A DNA stretch of 64,000 nucleotides, taken from the NCBI GenBank assembly GCA_905160935.1, contig CAJHZI010000649.1, positions 3,228,001-3,292,000 of the forward strand. The letters are read 5' to 3'. Each line of letters starts with the position of its first letter. The stretch's first letter is position 1. Position numbers and translations under genes: made by a program. A model generated the notes under the pieces. It saw only the letters and a list, made by a program, of their open reading frames with translations, did no database searches and was not told the origin of the DNA. Below are positions 40,310 to 61,946 of this stretch, piece by piece. This stretch comes from Enchytraeus crypticus. Lineage: Eukaryota; Annelida; Clitellata; Enchytraeida; Enchytraeidae.

Positions 40310-43125
40310 TCAAAGTATATATCAGACAAGCTTTTGTTATTACCCGCAAAACAGTTGATCAATTATTATTCAATTTACATACGCTTTATCTGACAAGATA
40401 TAGAATATAAATACAGCTAAATTGCTAATACTATTATAGCCGTATATCAATCACTGTTCAACAACAGAATTGAAGTTCTATTCCTAGCTTCAAGATAATA
40501 AAATGCAATAATATCTAATAATAGTTGGTCGTTACCGTACTGAAGTTATCTATCCACTTTAATGCCCCTTTTCACACATTTTATTTAAAATTACAAAAAC
40601 GAGTAATTACTGTTGAATATGCATCATGAAACAAAACGCAATTTCGTAAAATCTTTTTAGTTTTGGGTGAATCGATTTGTAGCGACATGTGATGGGGGGA
40701 CGTCCCTGATATTATCTTTCTATGAGGAAATGGATGTTAAGCCTTTATTATTACTATTAAAAGACAGCAAAGATTTTGCATTTGTCATTCACGATACATA
40801 TTTCGGTCAATCAAACAGCCACATAAGAATTGAGAAAATATAAAAAAATTAAATCCTATTTAATGAAGAGTTAAATTCTAGATAAAAATTAATTATATTA
40901 CTTATGCTTATTAAGATCTGACAGTTTTTGTATTTTTCGATTTTTTTAAAATTTTATTTTATTTTTCATATTATACACGATATTTAAACCGATATTTACA
41001 TTTTAATGCCACAACTTTGATCCTCTAAAACGTCGGCTTCATTCAGCTTTCGTAAAACTTTAGAGTAAAACCCATGCCACTAACAAAACAAAAACTGATA
41101 CAGATGAAGAAGCCATGCTTAAAAACTGCAAATCAACTACAATGATTTTCCAAATCTCTGAAGGATAGTATAAATAACTCAAGATTCATATTTGGCAAAA
41201 TTAATAATTAAACTGCAATGCTAAATGTATTTTATATATATATTTCAAGTCCTTAGTAGGACCTTACACACAAAATGCTTATGCTCAATTAAATTTCATA
41301 TACCTACGTCTACGCTACTGTTGAAAGTAACATGCAGTTTAGAAAATTTTAAAACTTTTCTAACTTCCATGAAGAAATTGAAGCTTTACCAGCATCTATT
41401 TTTACTCAAGTAAATGCAATCTGGAAGCTCATTTATGTTGTTTAAACCTAATTTATACAGCTTTCCTCTATGAAAAGTTGTACCACAGAACTACAGCACA
41501 CAATGGCTATTTTGCTATGTAAGTGTTTTTAAATCTAGTAGAAGTCACTTTTGGCATCATTTATACAAAATTGTAATCAGATATTCATACTATCTAACAT
41601 AACTAAGAGTTACGATAAGTCATACAGTATAAATATCTTAACAATTGTATTTTATTGTTCAAGGAAGTATTCAGAAAATTACTAACAAACAAAAGTCACC
41701 TTAGCCGTTACTAGAAGTTAGTATTACCAAACGACAATTAGATAGCTTATCATATGCTACATATGAAAAAGTCCGTTGAATTCTAATTTGCAGTTCATCG
41801 ACTTTCTGTCCCTACTATGATATATGATGTCAAAGCAACAACATGTGATGCTAATCAGCAATGTCATATAAACAAGCAAAATCCTTTATATATTATTTAC
41901 ATACACCATCACATATCATGCAAAATATATCCACTCGCTTAGCATACCCAATGTTAGTTCAACAAACAAGCGATGAAATCTATCTATAGTTGCATTAAAC
42001 AAATTCTAATGTTCACGCCATAGCCGGATGTCCATAACCGGATGTTGACATAGCCGGATGTTCATAGCCGGATATTGACTTCCCAGACGTCATTGCTCCG
42101 CATTCGTCTGCAACTCCATCCTGTCAGGCTTAAATCCAGTCCTAAAACAATTCCAAATATAATCAGTGATTTATAGCACATTGAATCAATTATCTCTAAC
42201 TTTACTAACAGGATCCAAAGGATTTGCAACAGGACTCAGCAATATATGGCTTCTAGATTTATAAGCAAGCTGAAGTGGATTTGAACCATCAAACCATGGG
42301 AAATGTTACTCTTGATATATATTCTCTTGCGAAGTCGGACACATATATACTAAAAATTCAATTGTGAACTGCGGAAACTATAGTAACTCTATGAAAACAG
42401 AACTCACTATTGCATCAATGTAATTTTTATACGTAAATCTTGGGATTTTTATAAATGGGAAACAATATAATTTCTTTGCAGAACCAAGAAAGCTGCAGCA
42501 GTCAATTGCACACATATTAAACTTAATTTAGCACTACAATAACAATATCATCTCTTCTTCACAGTCGAGTCAGAGAATAAAGATTCATAAAAGTGCTCCA
42601 AGAATCGGATACAGATCACAGATTTGATCTATACGATGAAGCCACATGATATATGTATATTGATTAAAAACACCTTTATGCTGCAAAGCCATTGTGTTGT
42701 ACATTCTGGAAATGATCTCTTCAATTGAAAAGGAATAAAAGATAGATGATTTATGACATATCTCCGATTTTTAATCACATACTGTAACTGACATGACTGT
42801 TGGTAATGTCATATGGATTAATCGGGTGTTTGGGGTCCTGTTGCTCGCTGTTCCCTTCTTTTGAAGGGCTGTATGGTATGTGCACATGTGCACATGTCAT
42901 ACGTGTTTGTATTTGTACAGGATGTTGAATACATGCATTATATTTATTCTTTATTCTAATGTAATATGAACTGCTGTGTCAGAAATAAATGACAATGATA
43001 TCTAAGAATTTTATCTATTAACTAATAAAAAGCAGATTAAATAAATTTCTTATGCCTTTCACAGACATTCAAACTGGGCTGATTCATTACAAAAAACTAA
43101 AAATGTACAAATAATAGATATTTAT
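40310..43125. other. Gene-free stretch downstream of the MAF-like gene
   Basis: It probably includes the 3' UTR of the MAF-like gene. Minus-strand AATAAA signals lie at 42943-42948 and 42950-42955, about 180 bp after the stop. Five copies of a CCGGATGTTGACATAG-like unit lie at about 42020-42080. A short palindrome CATGTGCACATGTGCACATG lies at about 42879. No other gene was seen. Confidence 0.55.
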
Positions 43126-43129
43126 ATAC

Positions 43130-44020
43130 CTATTTTTGAGCATGCAAAGAAGCCAATGCATCTTCCAAAACGATGATTCGGTGACGCAGTCTTGCGGATT
43201 TTGAGCGTTCTTCCGCCAACTCACGTCTGAGTCTCATGTTCTCCTCGTCAGCAGCCTGGTGGCGACCCACGCGTCTCTGCCGACAATTCTGAGCATAACT
43301 CCTGTTCTTCAGAGTCCTTCGTCTCCTCTTCCACCGCTTTACCTCGTCAGGTGAGATACTAAGTTCCTGTATGTGCCGATTAAACTCCTTGGTTCCAACG
43401 CGTCGTAGATAGTCGTCGGTGAATAGCGGTGAAGGTGCTCGCTCAATATCGTCATATCTGTTGTAACGGGTTGAACGACTTTGGGGTTTAGACTTAACTG
43501 CCGTGTAGCTGACGTCCATACTGTCAGTTGTGCTGTCAACACCTGACACCGAGTCTTCGAAGTCACTGCGAGGGCTTGGAATAGCATCTTCCGTTTCAAC
43601 AGAGCTAATTGAGTAAGCTTCAGCTGGACTGCGAAGCATTTCTTCCGGAAGAACCGTTATCAGACGGTCAGCTTGACAAATCTCCGTACGATTAGGTTCG
43701 TTGTCCGGCTCAATTACCGGCTGAGGATAAAGAGTTACTCCCGGACTCAACTGCTGCGTTTGTTCAGGGCCGGTAAACAACAAATGTTCCAGAACATCCT
43801 CACACGAAGACTCCGGTTCTTGCTTTATTTCTTCTCTACACCTCTCCTGACTTTGAAGAAAATCAAAATCGCTCATATCAATTCCCAGATCGAGATTTCT
43901 GAGATAGTCGCTTTGCTGTGAAGCTTGGGAACATGGCAGATCGCTTTCCACTGCTTCCAGCAAACGATCCCAATCTATACGCGATTCGTTCGCGAATGTA
44001 TTCATTTCGAAGTTATCCAT
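43130..44020 (-). CDS. MAF-family bZIP transcription factor, single exon
   Basis: A 296-residue nuclear DNA-binding protein. The C-terminus carries the Maf extended homology region (RVGTKEFNRHIQELSISPDEV) directly before the basic region RRRTLKNRSYAQNCRQRR, which has the Maf signature RRTLKNRxYAQxCR. A leucine zipper ends the protein. The long N-terminal part is acidic and Ser/Pro-rich, like the activation region of large Mafs. The frame is uninterrupted, as large Maf genes are usually intronless. The ATG starts MDNFEMNTF. Two AATAAA signals lie about 180 bp downstream of the stop. The zipper is short and diverged, so the exact subfamily (large Maf or NRL) is open. Confidence 0.85.
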   Translation of the reverse strand: MDNFEMNTFANESRIDWDRLLEAVESDLPCSQASQQSDYLRNLDLGIDMSDFDFLQSQERCREEIKQEPESSCEDVLEHLLFTGPEQTQQLSPGVTLYPQPVIEPDNEPNRTEICQADRLITVLPEEMLRSPAEAYSISSVETEDAIPSPRSDFEDSVSGVDSTTDSMDVSYTAVKSKPQSRSTRYNRYDDIERAPSPLFTDDYLRRVGTKEFNRHIQELSISPDEVKRWKRRRRTLKNRSYAQNCRQRRVGRHQAADEENMRLRRELAEERSKSARLRHRIIVLEDALASLHAQK

Positions 44021-44717
44021 ATCGATCTATCACAGTCTGATATTTGTTATCACTCGGTAAATGTTAAGCAAGAACAAAAATGTTATTCAGTTACAGGCAC
44101 GATATTGTTATTCAGCTATAACCACGGTGGTTGGTTTTGAGTCAGTTAAGTCAGATCTGCTGACTGTGCGATTTCATAACGTTATGCAACAGTATCTATA
44201 ATCTCGAATATTCTACGTCCGACACAGTTTTCGCGATGAAGTTGACAGAATCTACAGCACAGCCTAATAACAACCAATGTTTCTGTTATCAAACTACACT
44301 TTAATCGAGATTTCGACAATAAATCGCTAATTTAGTATGATTTTGTTACGTTTTTTACGTGAGGACCACAAGCACATACACTCACGGGTCAAGACTGCGC
44401 GGCTAAAACAGCTCGAGCAACTGTGCAGCTGCTTATATACTACAGACGGGTCTCAATCTAAATATAGACATTACATCATGTTCCACCAATCAATGAACAA
44501 ATCATATGACTTGTCCTTTCGTGTCCAAATATTTTTAGTACATAATTTACTTTCGCTCTGATTTTTATGTTTGCGAGCTCTGAAGCTAAAAACTCAGTCA
44601 AAACTCTAAAAGTTTGCTTTCATTTCGATTTATTTGTTTCGTTAGTTCCATAAATTAGTAGTATATTGTATTAATCATGTCTGCCAGTTTATGTATAATT
44701 CCACGATAACGAAGAAG
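44021..44717. promoter_or_regulatory. Upstream region of the MAF-like gene
   Basis: On the minus-strand gene this is 5' flank and probable 5' UTR. TGCTGACTGTGC at 44158-44169 keeps the TGCTGAC half of a Maf recognition element (family consensus TGCTGACTCAGCA), about 140 bp upstream of the ATG. No TATA box was picked out with confidence. Confidence 0.4.
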
Positions 44718-44759
44718 TCAGCGAAAATTCACCGAACAAAAATTAAGGTGGCTTATCTT

Positions 44760-45245
44760 TTTCATCTTTGTAAAATGTGGTTTTAATGTCTCAAGGTCTG
44801 ATGTCCTAAGGGCTTTTCTTCTAGAAGTCAGGTGTACCGGAGTGCCATGAGAGGTGAATTTCCGAGATTTTACTTTCTGATCAGCTCTACTGGCAAGTGA
44901 AACCAAGACTTTGAGAACAGACACTTTTTTGTAAAATGTGGTTTTAATGTCAAGGTCTGATGCCCTAAGGGCTTTTCTTCTAGAAGTCAGGTGTACCGGA
45001 GTACCATGAGAGGTGAATTTCCGAGATTTTACCTTCTGATCAGCTCTGCTGGGAAATGAAACCAAGACTTTGAGAACAGACACTTTTTTGTAAAATGTGG
45101 TTTTAATGTCAAGGTCTGATGCCCTAAGGGCTTTTCTTCTAGAAGTCAGGTGTACCGGAGTACCATGAGAGGTGAATTTCCGAGATTTTACTTTCTGATC
45201 AGCTCTACCGGGAATTGAAACCAAGACTTTGAGAACAGACACTTT
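44760..45245. repeat. 159-bp tandem repeat, three copies
   Basis: Three copies contain GGTCTGATGCCCTAAGGGCT, TTCTTCTAGAAGTCAGGTGT, TGAATTTCCGAGATTTTAC and TCTGATCAGCTCTACCGGGA. The two right-hand copies are nearly identical and the left one has a 2-bp insertion. The minus strand is open through all three (a 53-residue repeat) plus unique ends (186 residues in all). Without a recognisable domain this is treated as a repeat. A piece (CTGATCAGCTCTACCGGGAA) recurs at about 61409-61430. Confidence 0.85.
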
Positions 45246-45299
45246 GCTGTTACCTGACGGGTTTACACTCTGAGCCATCGAGACATTTAAAGGCTCATC

Positions 45300-48230
45300 T
45301 CTTCAGTATACTGCGTATTTTTATATTCAATTCTATCTATTAGACCGTGAATATTATACGCATATCTGCTTTTCAATAGCTCTAAATTAATTATTAACTA
45401 TAAATTGAAGTTAATAGTTATGCAATTATATGTATAAGTTTTATCGTTTCATTATAGTATAGTATAATGTAGGCTATAAGTCTATATCAGCAGGCATTGC
45501 TATTGAACCCAGGTGATTTTAATTCGATTATTTATATTCCGTTGCTTTAATCCCCTTGTTATACTGATCGATTCTGGTCACAAAATACTATCGAGTTCTT
45601 AATGGGTCAGTGAATATTTACACTTTACAGTGCTCAAGTTACTTTTATAAACATATTTTTATAGCGCGTTTTGACGTTTTAATATTTTGTTTTTATAGGC
45701 CTTTTATTGCTTGTCATGAAAATAATTATAGTCATGTACGTCGTGACAATAAACTTGGGGATTTCAAGATCAAAAGTTAATAGCTATCTATTTGACGCTA
45801 TCCTCATTTTTAAGGGAGACAAGTGAGTGACCCCTCTTCTTCTCTTCAGTGAAGTGCCAAGTGTCAGGTTCAAGGTACAATATAGTCATACTCAAAGTCT
45901 GTTTTCTCTCTCCATAAGAGCACTCCTTAGATCAACAAGTTATAATCCCTTCAAAAAGTCTATGCCCTATCCATACCTTATGTAGCCTATAGCTTGGGAA
46001 AAGTATGGCTTCTGAGGTGGTTTTCCGTTGCCTTCCTCGGTTATATGGAATAATTACCATTTAATCCTGGGGAAAAATATTTCATGGTGAGGTGGGTCCC
46101 CTCTTGTCATTCTCAGCTCCTGCCTTAGTCGCCTCTTACGTACACGCAGGAAATTGTTTGCTGTTGCCCTATTCTGCAGTGGTCCAACCACACTCGAGCA
46201 CAACATGGGGAAAGTGAGTGACGTTGTGTGTTTATTATGGTCTACTGTCGTACCATGCTCTACTCGGTACAATTTATTGTGCTCTACTGAATATATTTCA
46301 TGCACGTCATAGGTAGCTAAGTGGAAAAATAATTTGTAGTTGGCATTGAATAAATACTGTCTAGAGTTTTGAATTTAAGATTTATGAGCTATCTATGGTT
46401 CCTCTAGCCACCGTAACAGGCAGTGTTAAAGATCTTTCTCTCTTTTTTGATCTCTACACTTCTAACAAATCGACACAAAGTGAGCAATGCAGTGAACTAC
46501 AAATGTAATCTTGAAAAAGTTAAGTTACGAACAAAAGTGATTATAAGAAAAACGAGAACTTACATATTGATCAAGAAAATTGAAAATTAAACATAATTTG
46601 TTGACAGTATGAGTTACATGAATAAAGAAGGGTGATTTTTGTTAGTAGTGCAATTGAAGGCTTCGGTCTTACAATCATCGCCCAAGGCACATACCTTCAG
46701 AAGATCCTCGGCAGCTATTCCTAAATTAAAACTAATTCATTATTTGTGAACATGTTTAGAGATGTTTCAGACTGAAGCAGGCAGTGACAGCTAGCAGAGC
46801 ATGCTGGCAAATCAGCTCGGTACGCCGTGTTCTTCCTGATGAAAACCATCACGTGGATTAGAACATGTATATGGTGCGCCCACTATGGTATGCGAGATAG
46901 AGGTGCGCACTTGGACTTTTTAAATATTACTAGATGGCATTCTATGGCTCAATTCTTTTTTATTGCTATGTCAATGATTAGCCTACTATTAATCAGTCCT
47001 TATTATATTTACAAGAAATCCACTATATCGATCTAAGATTTTATTATCACATTTTCTTAATCTACAACATTTAACATATATACTTATAAGCGCGTAGGGT
47101 TCTCTTCTCAATAACTCATTGGTAGTCACATTTTCAGTTTTAGATTTTAGAGACCTTTCTTAGCATCGGCAGTCTTAGTGAACTTTCACGACAGGAGCAA
47201 CATCAACTAACAGCCTCAATTGCTTGATAAAACTTAAGTTTCGCTTGTTGCTGATAACACTTCCTCGACCATATTAAAGCCCAATTGTCACAAGCTGAAA
47301 CTCAGTGTTACTTTGTTCTTACCATAGCTTACCATAGTTCAAGATAGATGCTGAAGACCTGAATTTATTATCTACTTATTTAATACAAAAATCCTTCACT
47401 TCGAATAAATATTAGTTTATAATGCTTGTTAACACTAATTTAATCAAACTTAAATTATCTAATTATGCAAAAATTACTACTATGAACATAACTCAAAACC
47501 TATAACTATACCATTAGACTATCTTTTCGCTTTTGAAACGGAGCAGATAAAAACTGACGAAATTCTTATAAATTCTCTTACAAAATTTCAAATGAACAGA
47601 ACAAAACGAACAACAAAGCAGTAGTAACACAAAAACCCACTCATCAGTCTCATTTGCACACAACTTCAAGAATGCACATCTATTCATACCTATAGTTTCA
47701 ACTATTCAATCAAAGATTTGGATTCAAACTCGAAGACTAAGTCAGGATCAACTCAAAACAGTACATATATCGACAGCCATTTATAAATTTTCAGTTGCAA
47801 AAGCATTTACTGCAAGATAGCAAGATCTAACTAAGTTTAGGCCTGCTGAAAAAAGACAAGACAGTCTTAGTTGACCTATGATAGGAAATGACGCATTTTA
47901 CATTTGTCTATTTGTAAGAAACACATCAATTGTGGGTTTCCGAGGAAAAAGTACTCCACAGATCTGGAGCAGAAGAACTGAATTAGAGTCTACGGAAGAT
48001 ACAGTTACCGATAAAGCAAGATTAGAGCCAAACGCACCGAGACAAGTAGCATTCAAAAGATACACACACCAGACACACATGCACACACAAACGTACTAGT
48101 GTCTGCTACAAGAATGACCATTCTATAACGTAATAATATACTTCAGCCACTCCATCACACCAGTTTTACAGATTGCTAGACATCAGTTCAAAAGGTCAGC
48201 CAATGACGAGGACATTAGACGATGACCTAT
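45300..48230. other. Intergenic stretch between repeat and PSMA1
   Basis: The only recognised element is a dispersed repeat at about 45912-46050, whose inverted relative lies at 61738-61865. The part just left of 48235 is expected to be PSMA1 3' UTR. No other gene was seen. Confidence 0.5.
45912..46050 (-). repeat. Dispersed repeat shared with 61738-61865
   Basis: GAGCACTC...AGATCAACA...TATAATCCC, then TATGGCTTCTGAGGTGGTTT and TTGCCTT, match the reverse complement of the second copy in the same order with small gaps. It is probably a SINE-like family of unknown type. Confidence 0.6.
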
Positions 48231-48234
48231 AGTA

Positions 48235-57575
<9,341 letters not shown>

Positions 57576-58180
57576 TGCTATTAATACTTCCTGCGGATGT
57601 TGTTATTTCAACTCTACTGGGCGTAAAAGGACAAAACTTTTACTACGTACTATTTTATTTTTAATTTATTTCAGTAATAATAATAATTAATGACATAACA
57701 ACAACTAGAGTGCTACATCATCAATGACAACATTGAGCACTATTGAGACAAACTAAAGAAGGTCCAAAAACGGTGCAAATTCCAGATCCAGAAAATCAGT
57801 CCAAAGTACATCTTACAAAATAACACAACAAAATAACTACAACAGTGAACAAAGAGTTAGCGATTTCCTGAGGAGCCCTAAGGCCATAGAGAAGTACACC
57901 AAACTAGTGCATCAGAAAAAGTTCTTGACTCTGAGGTCGAATCTTCTATCAAATTACGAGCCATACAGCACCGAGTTATCAACTTAAAAGCTACTGGAGC
58001 CCTGGACGTAATCCCAACCCAGCCCTAATCATAGCCATACTCATTGTCTTGGTCCTAACCCAATAGGCCTAACTCCAAATCTTAACCCCTACTCTAGACC
58101 TAAATTCTACAAAGTTTAACCTCAAACCTTATTCAAACCCCAACCACGTACTAACCTTAAAAAGTTTATTGTATTAGTAT
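57576..58180. other. PSMA1 upstream region
   Basis: Expected to hold the PSMA1 5' UTR and promoter (minus strand); CAGGAAGT, an ETS-like core, lies about 10-20 bp upstream of the ATG. No gene was seen to the right until the LINE end at 58180. Confidence 0.45.
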
Positions 58181-58184
58181 GAAT

Positions 58185-58775
58185 TACGGCTCTCGTACAA
58201 TCCAAACTGGACTACTGTAACTCCTTGTTTCTGGATCTCCCAAGCTGTGAGATCACAGACAGATTGCAGTTCATCCAGGATTCCCTTGCACGTGAAGTCT
58301 TCCGCCGCTCTAAGTACTCCCATGTGACTCCTCTCCTGACGTCTCTGCACTGGCTCAAAGTCAGAGAACGCATTGTTTACAAGGCAGCTTCTCTGACATA
58401 TAAGTTCGTTATCACCCCTGGTAAATGTTACATGTCCCACTTAATACAAGTGAGACAGCCTTCCTATATGCAGTCATCCACTAGGTCCTCTAAGTTAGAA
58501 CGACCTCGAGTTAGAATCACCTTAGAACGACCCAGTATCCCTTCTCGCAGTAAGCTCTCCAAGCGCTCCTTCCAGAACACCGCTCCTCAGATCTGGAATT
58601 CTCTTCCTTCCACTTTACGCACCCCCTCATCTTCTGCTGATCATCCTTTCCTTTCATATGAACAGTTTCATAGACGGTTGAAGGCTTTTCTTTTTGACCA
58701 CTCATATTCAACCAGTACACAAGAACTAAGACCAACACGAAAACCTCCATTCCACTAGTACCCTTCCTCGGACCG
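58185..58775 (+). pseudogene. CR1-like LINE 3' end (C-terminal domain)
   Basis: The open frame has LDYCNSLFLDLPSCEITDRLQ (read from 58210), the YSHVTPLLTSLHWLKVRERI motif and RSFQNTAPQIWNSLPSTLR near the end. These are the C-terminal signatures of CR1-like LINEs, common in fish and invertebrates. The palm and everything upstream are missing. It lies 600 bp upstream of PSMA1. It belongs to a different family from the 24.95-29.8 kb element. Confidence 0.82.
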
Positions 58776-58779
58776 AACT

Positions 58780-59550
58780 CCCGGATTTTGGATCGCACGG
58801 TTTTTGGACCCCAAACCCTGCTCATCGGATTGATTTGGTACCACAGTGCTCAATCTTGTCACTGACGACAGTAGAACTCTAATTCTGTTGTTGTTGTAGT
58901 ATGTTAATGGGCGATATTTCTCAGCATCCGGCCTCAAAGTTCAAATGCTGACATTAATATTTCTTTAAAGTAAAGATTCCTAATATTGACCATTTCATGG
59001 CAAGAAGCTGTGAGGATTGAAGATGATAAAAACGAATGGAGAAATCTTGCCGCCCGAAGTTCAGTTCAGCTATAACGTAAGGAACTGATGATGATATTCT
59101 TAGAAATTAATTAATTATTGTGGTCCTTATAGTTTATTGATGAACATAAATTATGATGTCCGATTTTGAAATCCTTCAATAATTCTATTTTAAAAGCATT
59201 TAATTAATTATTGTTTGGTATCGGATTTTAATTTGGTAAGGCTGCCAGCCTTAATAGGTACGATTCCAAGTTTTCAACATTAACAGGCCTAGTATGATTT
59301 TATTGTATAATATTATGATTGAAGTTACCCTCCAGTTGCCAATGTGAAACTAGAAATTTTATTTATATGGCGTTGGTCACTACTGTCTCAAACTTGGAAA
59401 CGCGAGGTCTGGTCTTGACAGAATCACTGGCTAATACTCAATTCGATTTGCAACCAAATAATGAAGTCTATACACCAGAAAACAAGATCAACATCATCAT
59501 CTTCCCATGAATCTCAGTTTAACTAAGGTCGACATTCGACAGACCTCCTC
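58780..59550. other. Gene-free stretch
   Basis: Possibly includes the 3' UTR of the LINE fragment (to about 58940). No other signal. Confidence 0.45.
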
Positions 59551-59579
59551 CACTCTTCTCTTTCCCACACCGTATAATC

Positions 59580-60300
59580 AGTGATCATTATCATCATCAT
59601 CCCTTAAATCTCAGTTTAACCAGGGTAGGGATACGAGTAGACCGACTCCAATCATCTCTGTCCCACACCGTATCATCAGTCAACCCTCTATTTTTTCATG
59701 TCCCTCTTAATTACCGCATCCCACGCCAATTGTGGTCTACCTCTTTGTAGCTTAACATCCAGCTCTTCCCTCCAAACTCTAACTACATCCTCATCTGTCT
59801 TTCTCACAATATGCAATCTCGACTGAGCCAACCTATCCCCGATCCACTCAACATTGAAAATCATCCTAACATATTCATTTCTGCACACATGCAATCTCTG
59901 TAAATGTTACATTGTTAGTGCCCAACTTTCCGAACCATATTTCATTACTGGCCCTACCACAGAACTATAAACACACAGCACTCCACTAGCTGCCCTCCAC
60001 TTTGCCCACCCAGCCTGCAACCTACTAGTAACTTCTTTTTCCAACTCCTCGTTTTCCTCTACTACAGATCCAAAATACTTAAAATCTGTTACCTTCCTTA
60101 GCTCCACCCCCTGACTTATTACTCTATCTCAGTTTATCATCTCACCCTTCCAGCTAATCTCCAAATGCTCTGTTTTTCCTTATTAACCCTCAGTCCTATA
60201 CTTTCCAATGCTTCTCTCGATTTTTCAAACATCTCGCTTACTTTCTCCACAGTGTTTAATACTATCACCAGATCATCTGCAAATAGCAAGCACCATGAAT
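59580..60300 (-). pseudogene. 3' end of a GAT-tailed RTE/L2-like LINE
   Basis: Read leftward: a reverse transcriptase scrap LLFADDLVIVLNTVEKVSEM (about 60290-60230), then GVELRKVTDFKYFGSVVEEN and SRLQAGWAKWRAASGVLC (60107-59910), then CNEYV-type tail segments ending GRPQLAWDAVIKRDMK (59894-59688). The non-coding tail TTAAACTGAGATTTAAGGGA with (GAT)n ends near 59585. Stops between the pieces show it is dead. Short tails of the same family occur at 51549, 60795 and 62350 (minus), and at 20400, 30950, 34165 and 55040 (plus). Confidence 0.78.
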
Positions 60301-60789
60301 TACACCGTATCATCAGTCAATCCCCTATTTTTCATATTTCTCTTAATCGCCGCATCCCACATTCTTTGTGGCCAATCTCGTTCTCTCTAACTTAACTTCC
60401 ATATCTCAAACCTCCAAACTCTCTTCACTATATGCCCATACCATCTCAATCTCGACTGAGCCAACCTATCCCTAATCCCGTTACCACTCAAATTAGAACC
60501 TCATATAGGCCATATTCATTTTCAATTCAATTCTTCTCGATTTTACGATACATTAGAAGCAACATTTTCATCTCTGCTCCTGTTCCCAAAACAACAGCAA
60601 TTAATAAAATATTGTCATCAGTGACAATATCGAGCACTATGGAACCGAAGCTAACGAGTAAAAAATAACTAAAATGGCACAAAATGTAGCTAATCATTTT
60701 CTAGAAAACCAGACAAGAAATTAAAGGGAAGAAGATTTACATGACCGTCGCAACTCAAGAACATCAGATGGAAAGTTATTAAATAGTGT

Positions 60790-61090
60790 AAGACTCCTAT
60801 CATCATCATCATCATCATCATCAACATCCCTTTCCAGTCCCATTTTAACCAGTGTCGGAATACAAATGGACTGTCTCAAATCCTCTCTGTCCTACACCAC
60901 AACACCAGTCAATCCCATATTTAACACTTTTCCATTCTTTTAAATGTTTGTAGCAATTTCTGGAGCCTCGGCGCTCACCAACCGAATGCCCTTTCTGACG
61001 TTGGTAGGCCTATGGGTCTTAGTGCTTTAGTCGTCTTCTACGACGCGTGCAGTCACCGGTTGGACAATTCTCCAAACAACCCGGACACAA
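60790..61090 (-). repeat. Dispersed short element with GAT tail
   Basis: (ATC)n, then CATTTTAACCAGTGTCGG and ACCAGTCAATCCCATATTT, then GAGCCTCGGCGCTCACCAAC and AACAACCCGGACACAACA. It is the inverted relative of 30710-31000 and 20235-20460. Confidence 0.7.
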
Positions 61091-61399
61091 CAAGGGAATA
61101 TGTAAGTAAGAATAAGTAGGACTCTGATCAAGTGAAAGATAACTATACTGTAATTATAATAATAATAATGAAGCATTACTCACCAGACGTTTGGTTAAAT
61201 TTATTGACTTTTTAAAATCATTGAAATCAACACAGCTTATGAACACATATGAACTATAGACTGAAGCAATATAAAAAGCGATACAAATCTCAGATACATT
61301 TCTTGAAATGTATATAAGATTTCTGTTGATTAGCTTTTTAAACATTAAATTTGAAATAACAATAATAATAACACTTTATAGTGAAACGATCAATTAATT

Positions 61400-61470
61400 T
61401 TATTCTCTGATCAGCTCTACCGGGAATTGATCCCAGGGCCTCAGGAACAGCCAAACAACTTCATGACGCT
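61400..61470. repeat. Fragment of the 159-bp repeat family
   Basis: CTGATCAGCTCTACCGGGAA matches the unit at 44760-45245, followed by TTGATCCCAGGGCC instead of TTGAAACCAAGACT. It shows that the tandem unit derives from a dispersed element. Confidence 0.55.
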
Positions 61471-61574
61471 ACTTAACGCACTTGCACACACAGCTATTTA
61501 TACACTGTATATTATAGCTTTCTCGTGTTGTGTCTGGGACACTGAAGAATAGATCAACCATTAACTGCATATAT

Positions 61575-61705
61575 GGCTGGAGCAGGTGGCCATGTCGGTA
61601 AGAAATTTGACCGCGGATCGGTATGTGCGGGGTTCAAATCCTGGGCTCGCCTGTCACTGACATCGCTTTTGAGTGAGGAAACTGGCGTTAATATTAGCAT
61701 CCGTT
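61575..61705 (+). repeat. tRNA-derived SINE, copy 3
   Basis: GGTGGCCATGTCGGTAAGAA, then GTGCGGGGTTCAAATCCTGG and TGAGTGAGGAAACTGGCGTT, parallel to 34915-35048. Both copies follow ATATGGCTG. Confidence 0.75.
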
Positions 61706-61737
61706 TTTATATAGCGTAAAAGGTGACAAAGCAAAAA

Positions 61738-61865
61738 TTGATTAAGGCAATAGGAAACCACCTCAGAAGCCATAGTTTTCGTGAGCTATGAGCTACATAG
61801 GTATGAATATGGATTGTGGAGGGATAACATGTTGATCCATAGAGTGCTCTATATGGAGTGTGAAA
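61738..61865 (+). repeat. Dispersed repeat shared with 45912-46050
   Basis: AAGGCAATAGGAAACCACCT and TCAGAAGCCATA, then TTGATCCATAGAGTGCTCTA, in the order of the reversed first copy. Confidence 0.6.
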
Positions 61866-61946
61866 GATGACCGCATATGAATTTTTACCCCGGAGCTGCC
61901 ACATGGTTGAACACTAGAAAGAGAGAGAGAGGGAAACTACAGCTAT

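Noticed and set aside
47878..48099. Possible extra exon downstream of PSMA1
   Set aside because: PSMA1 already ends with TAG at 48235 and this frame lies on the other strand in what should be 3' UTR.
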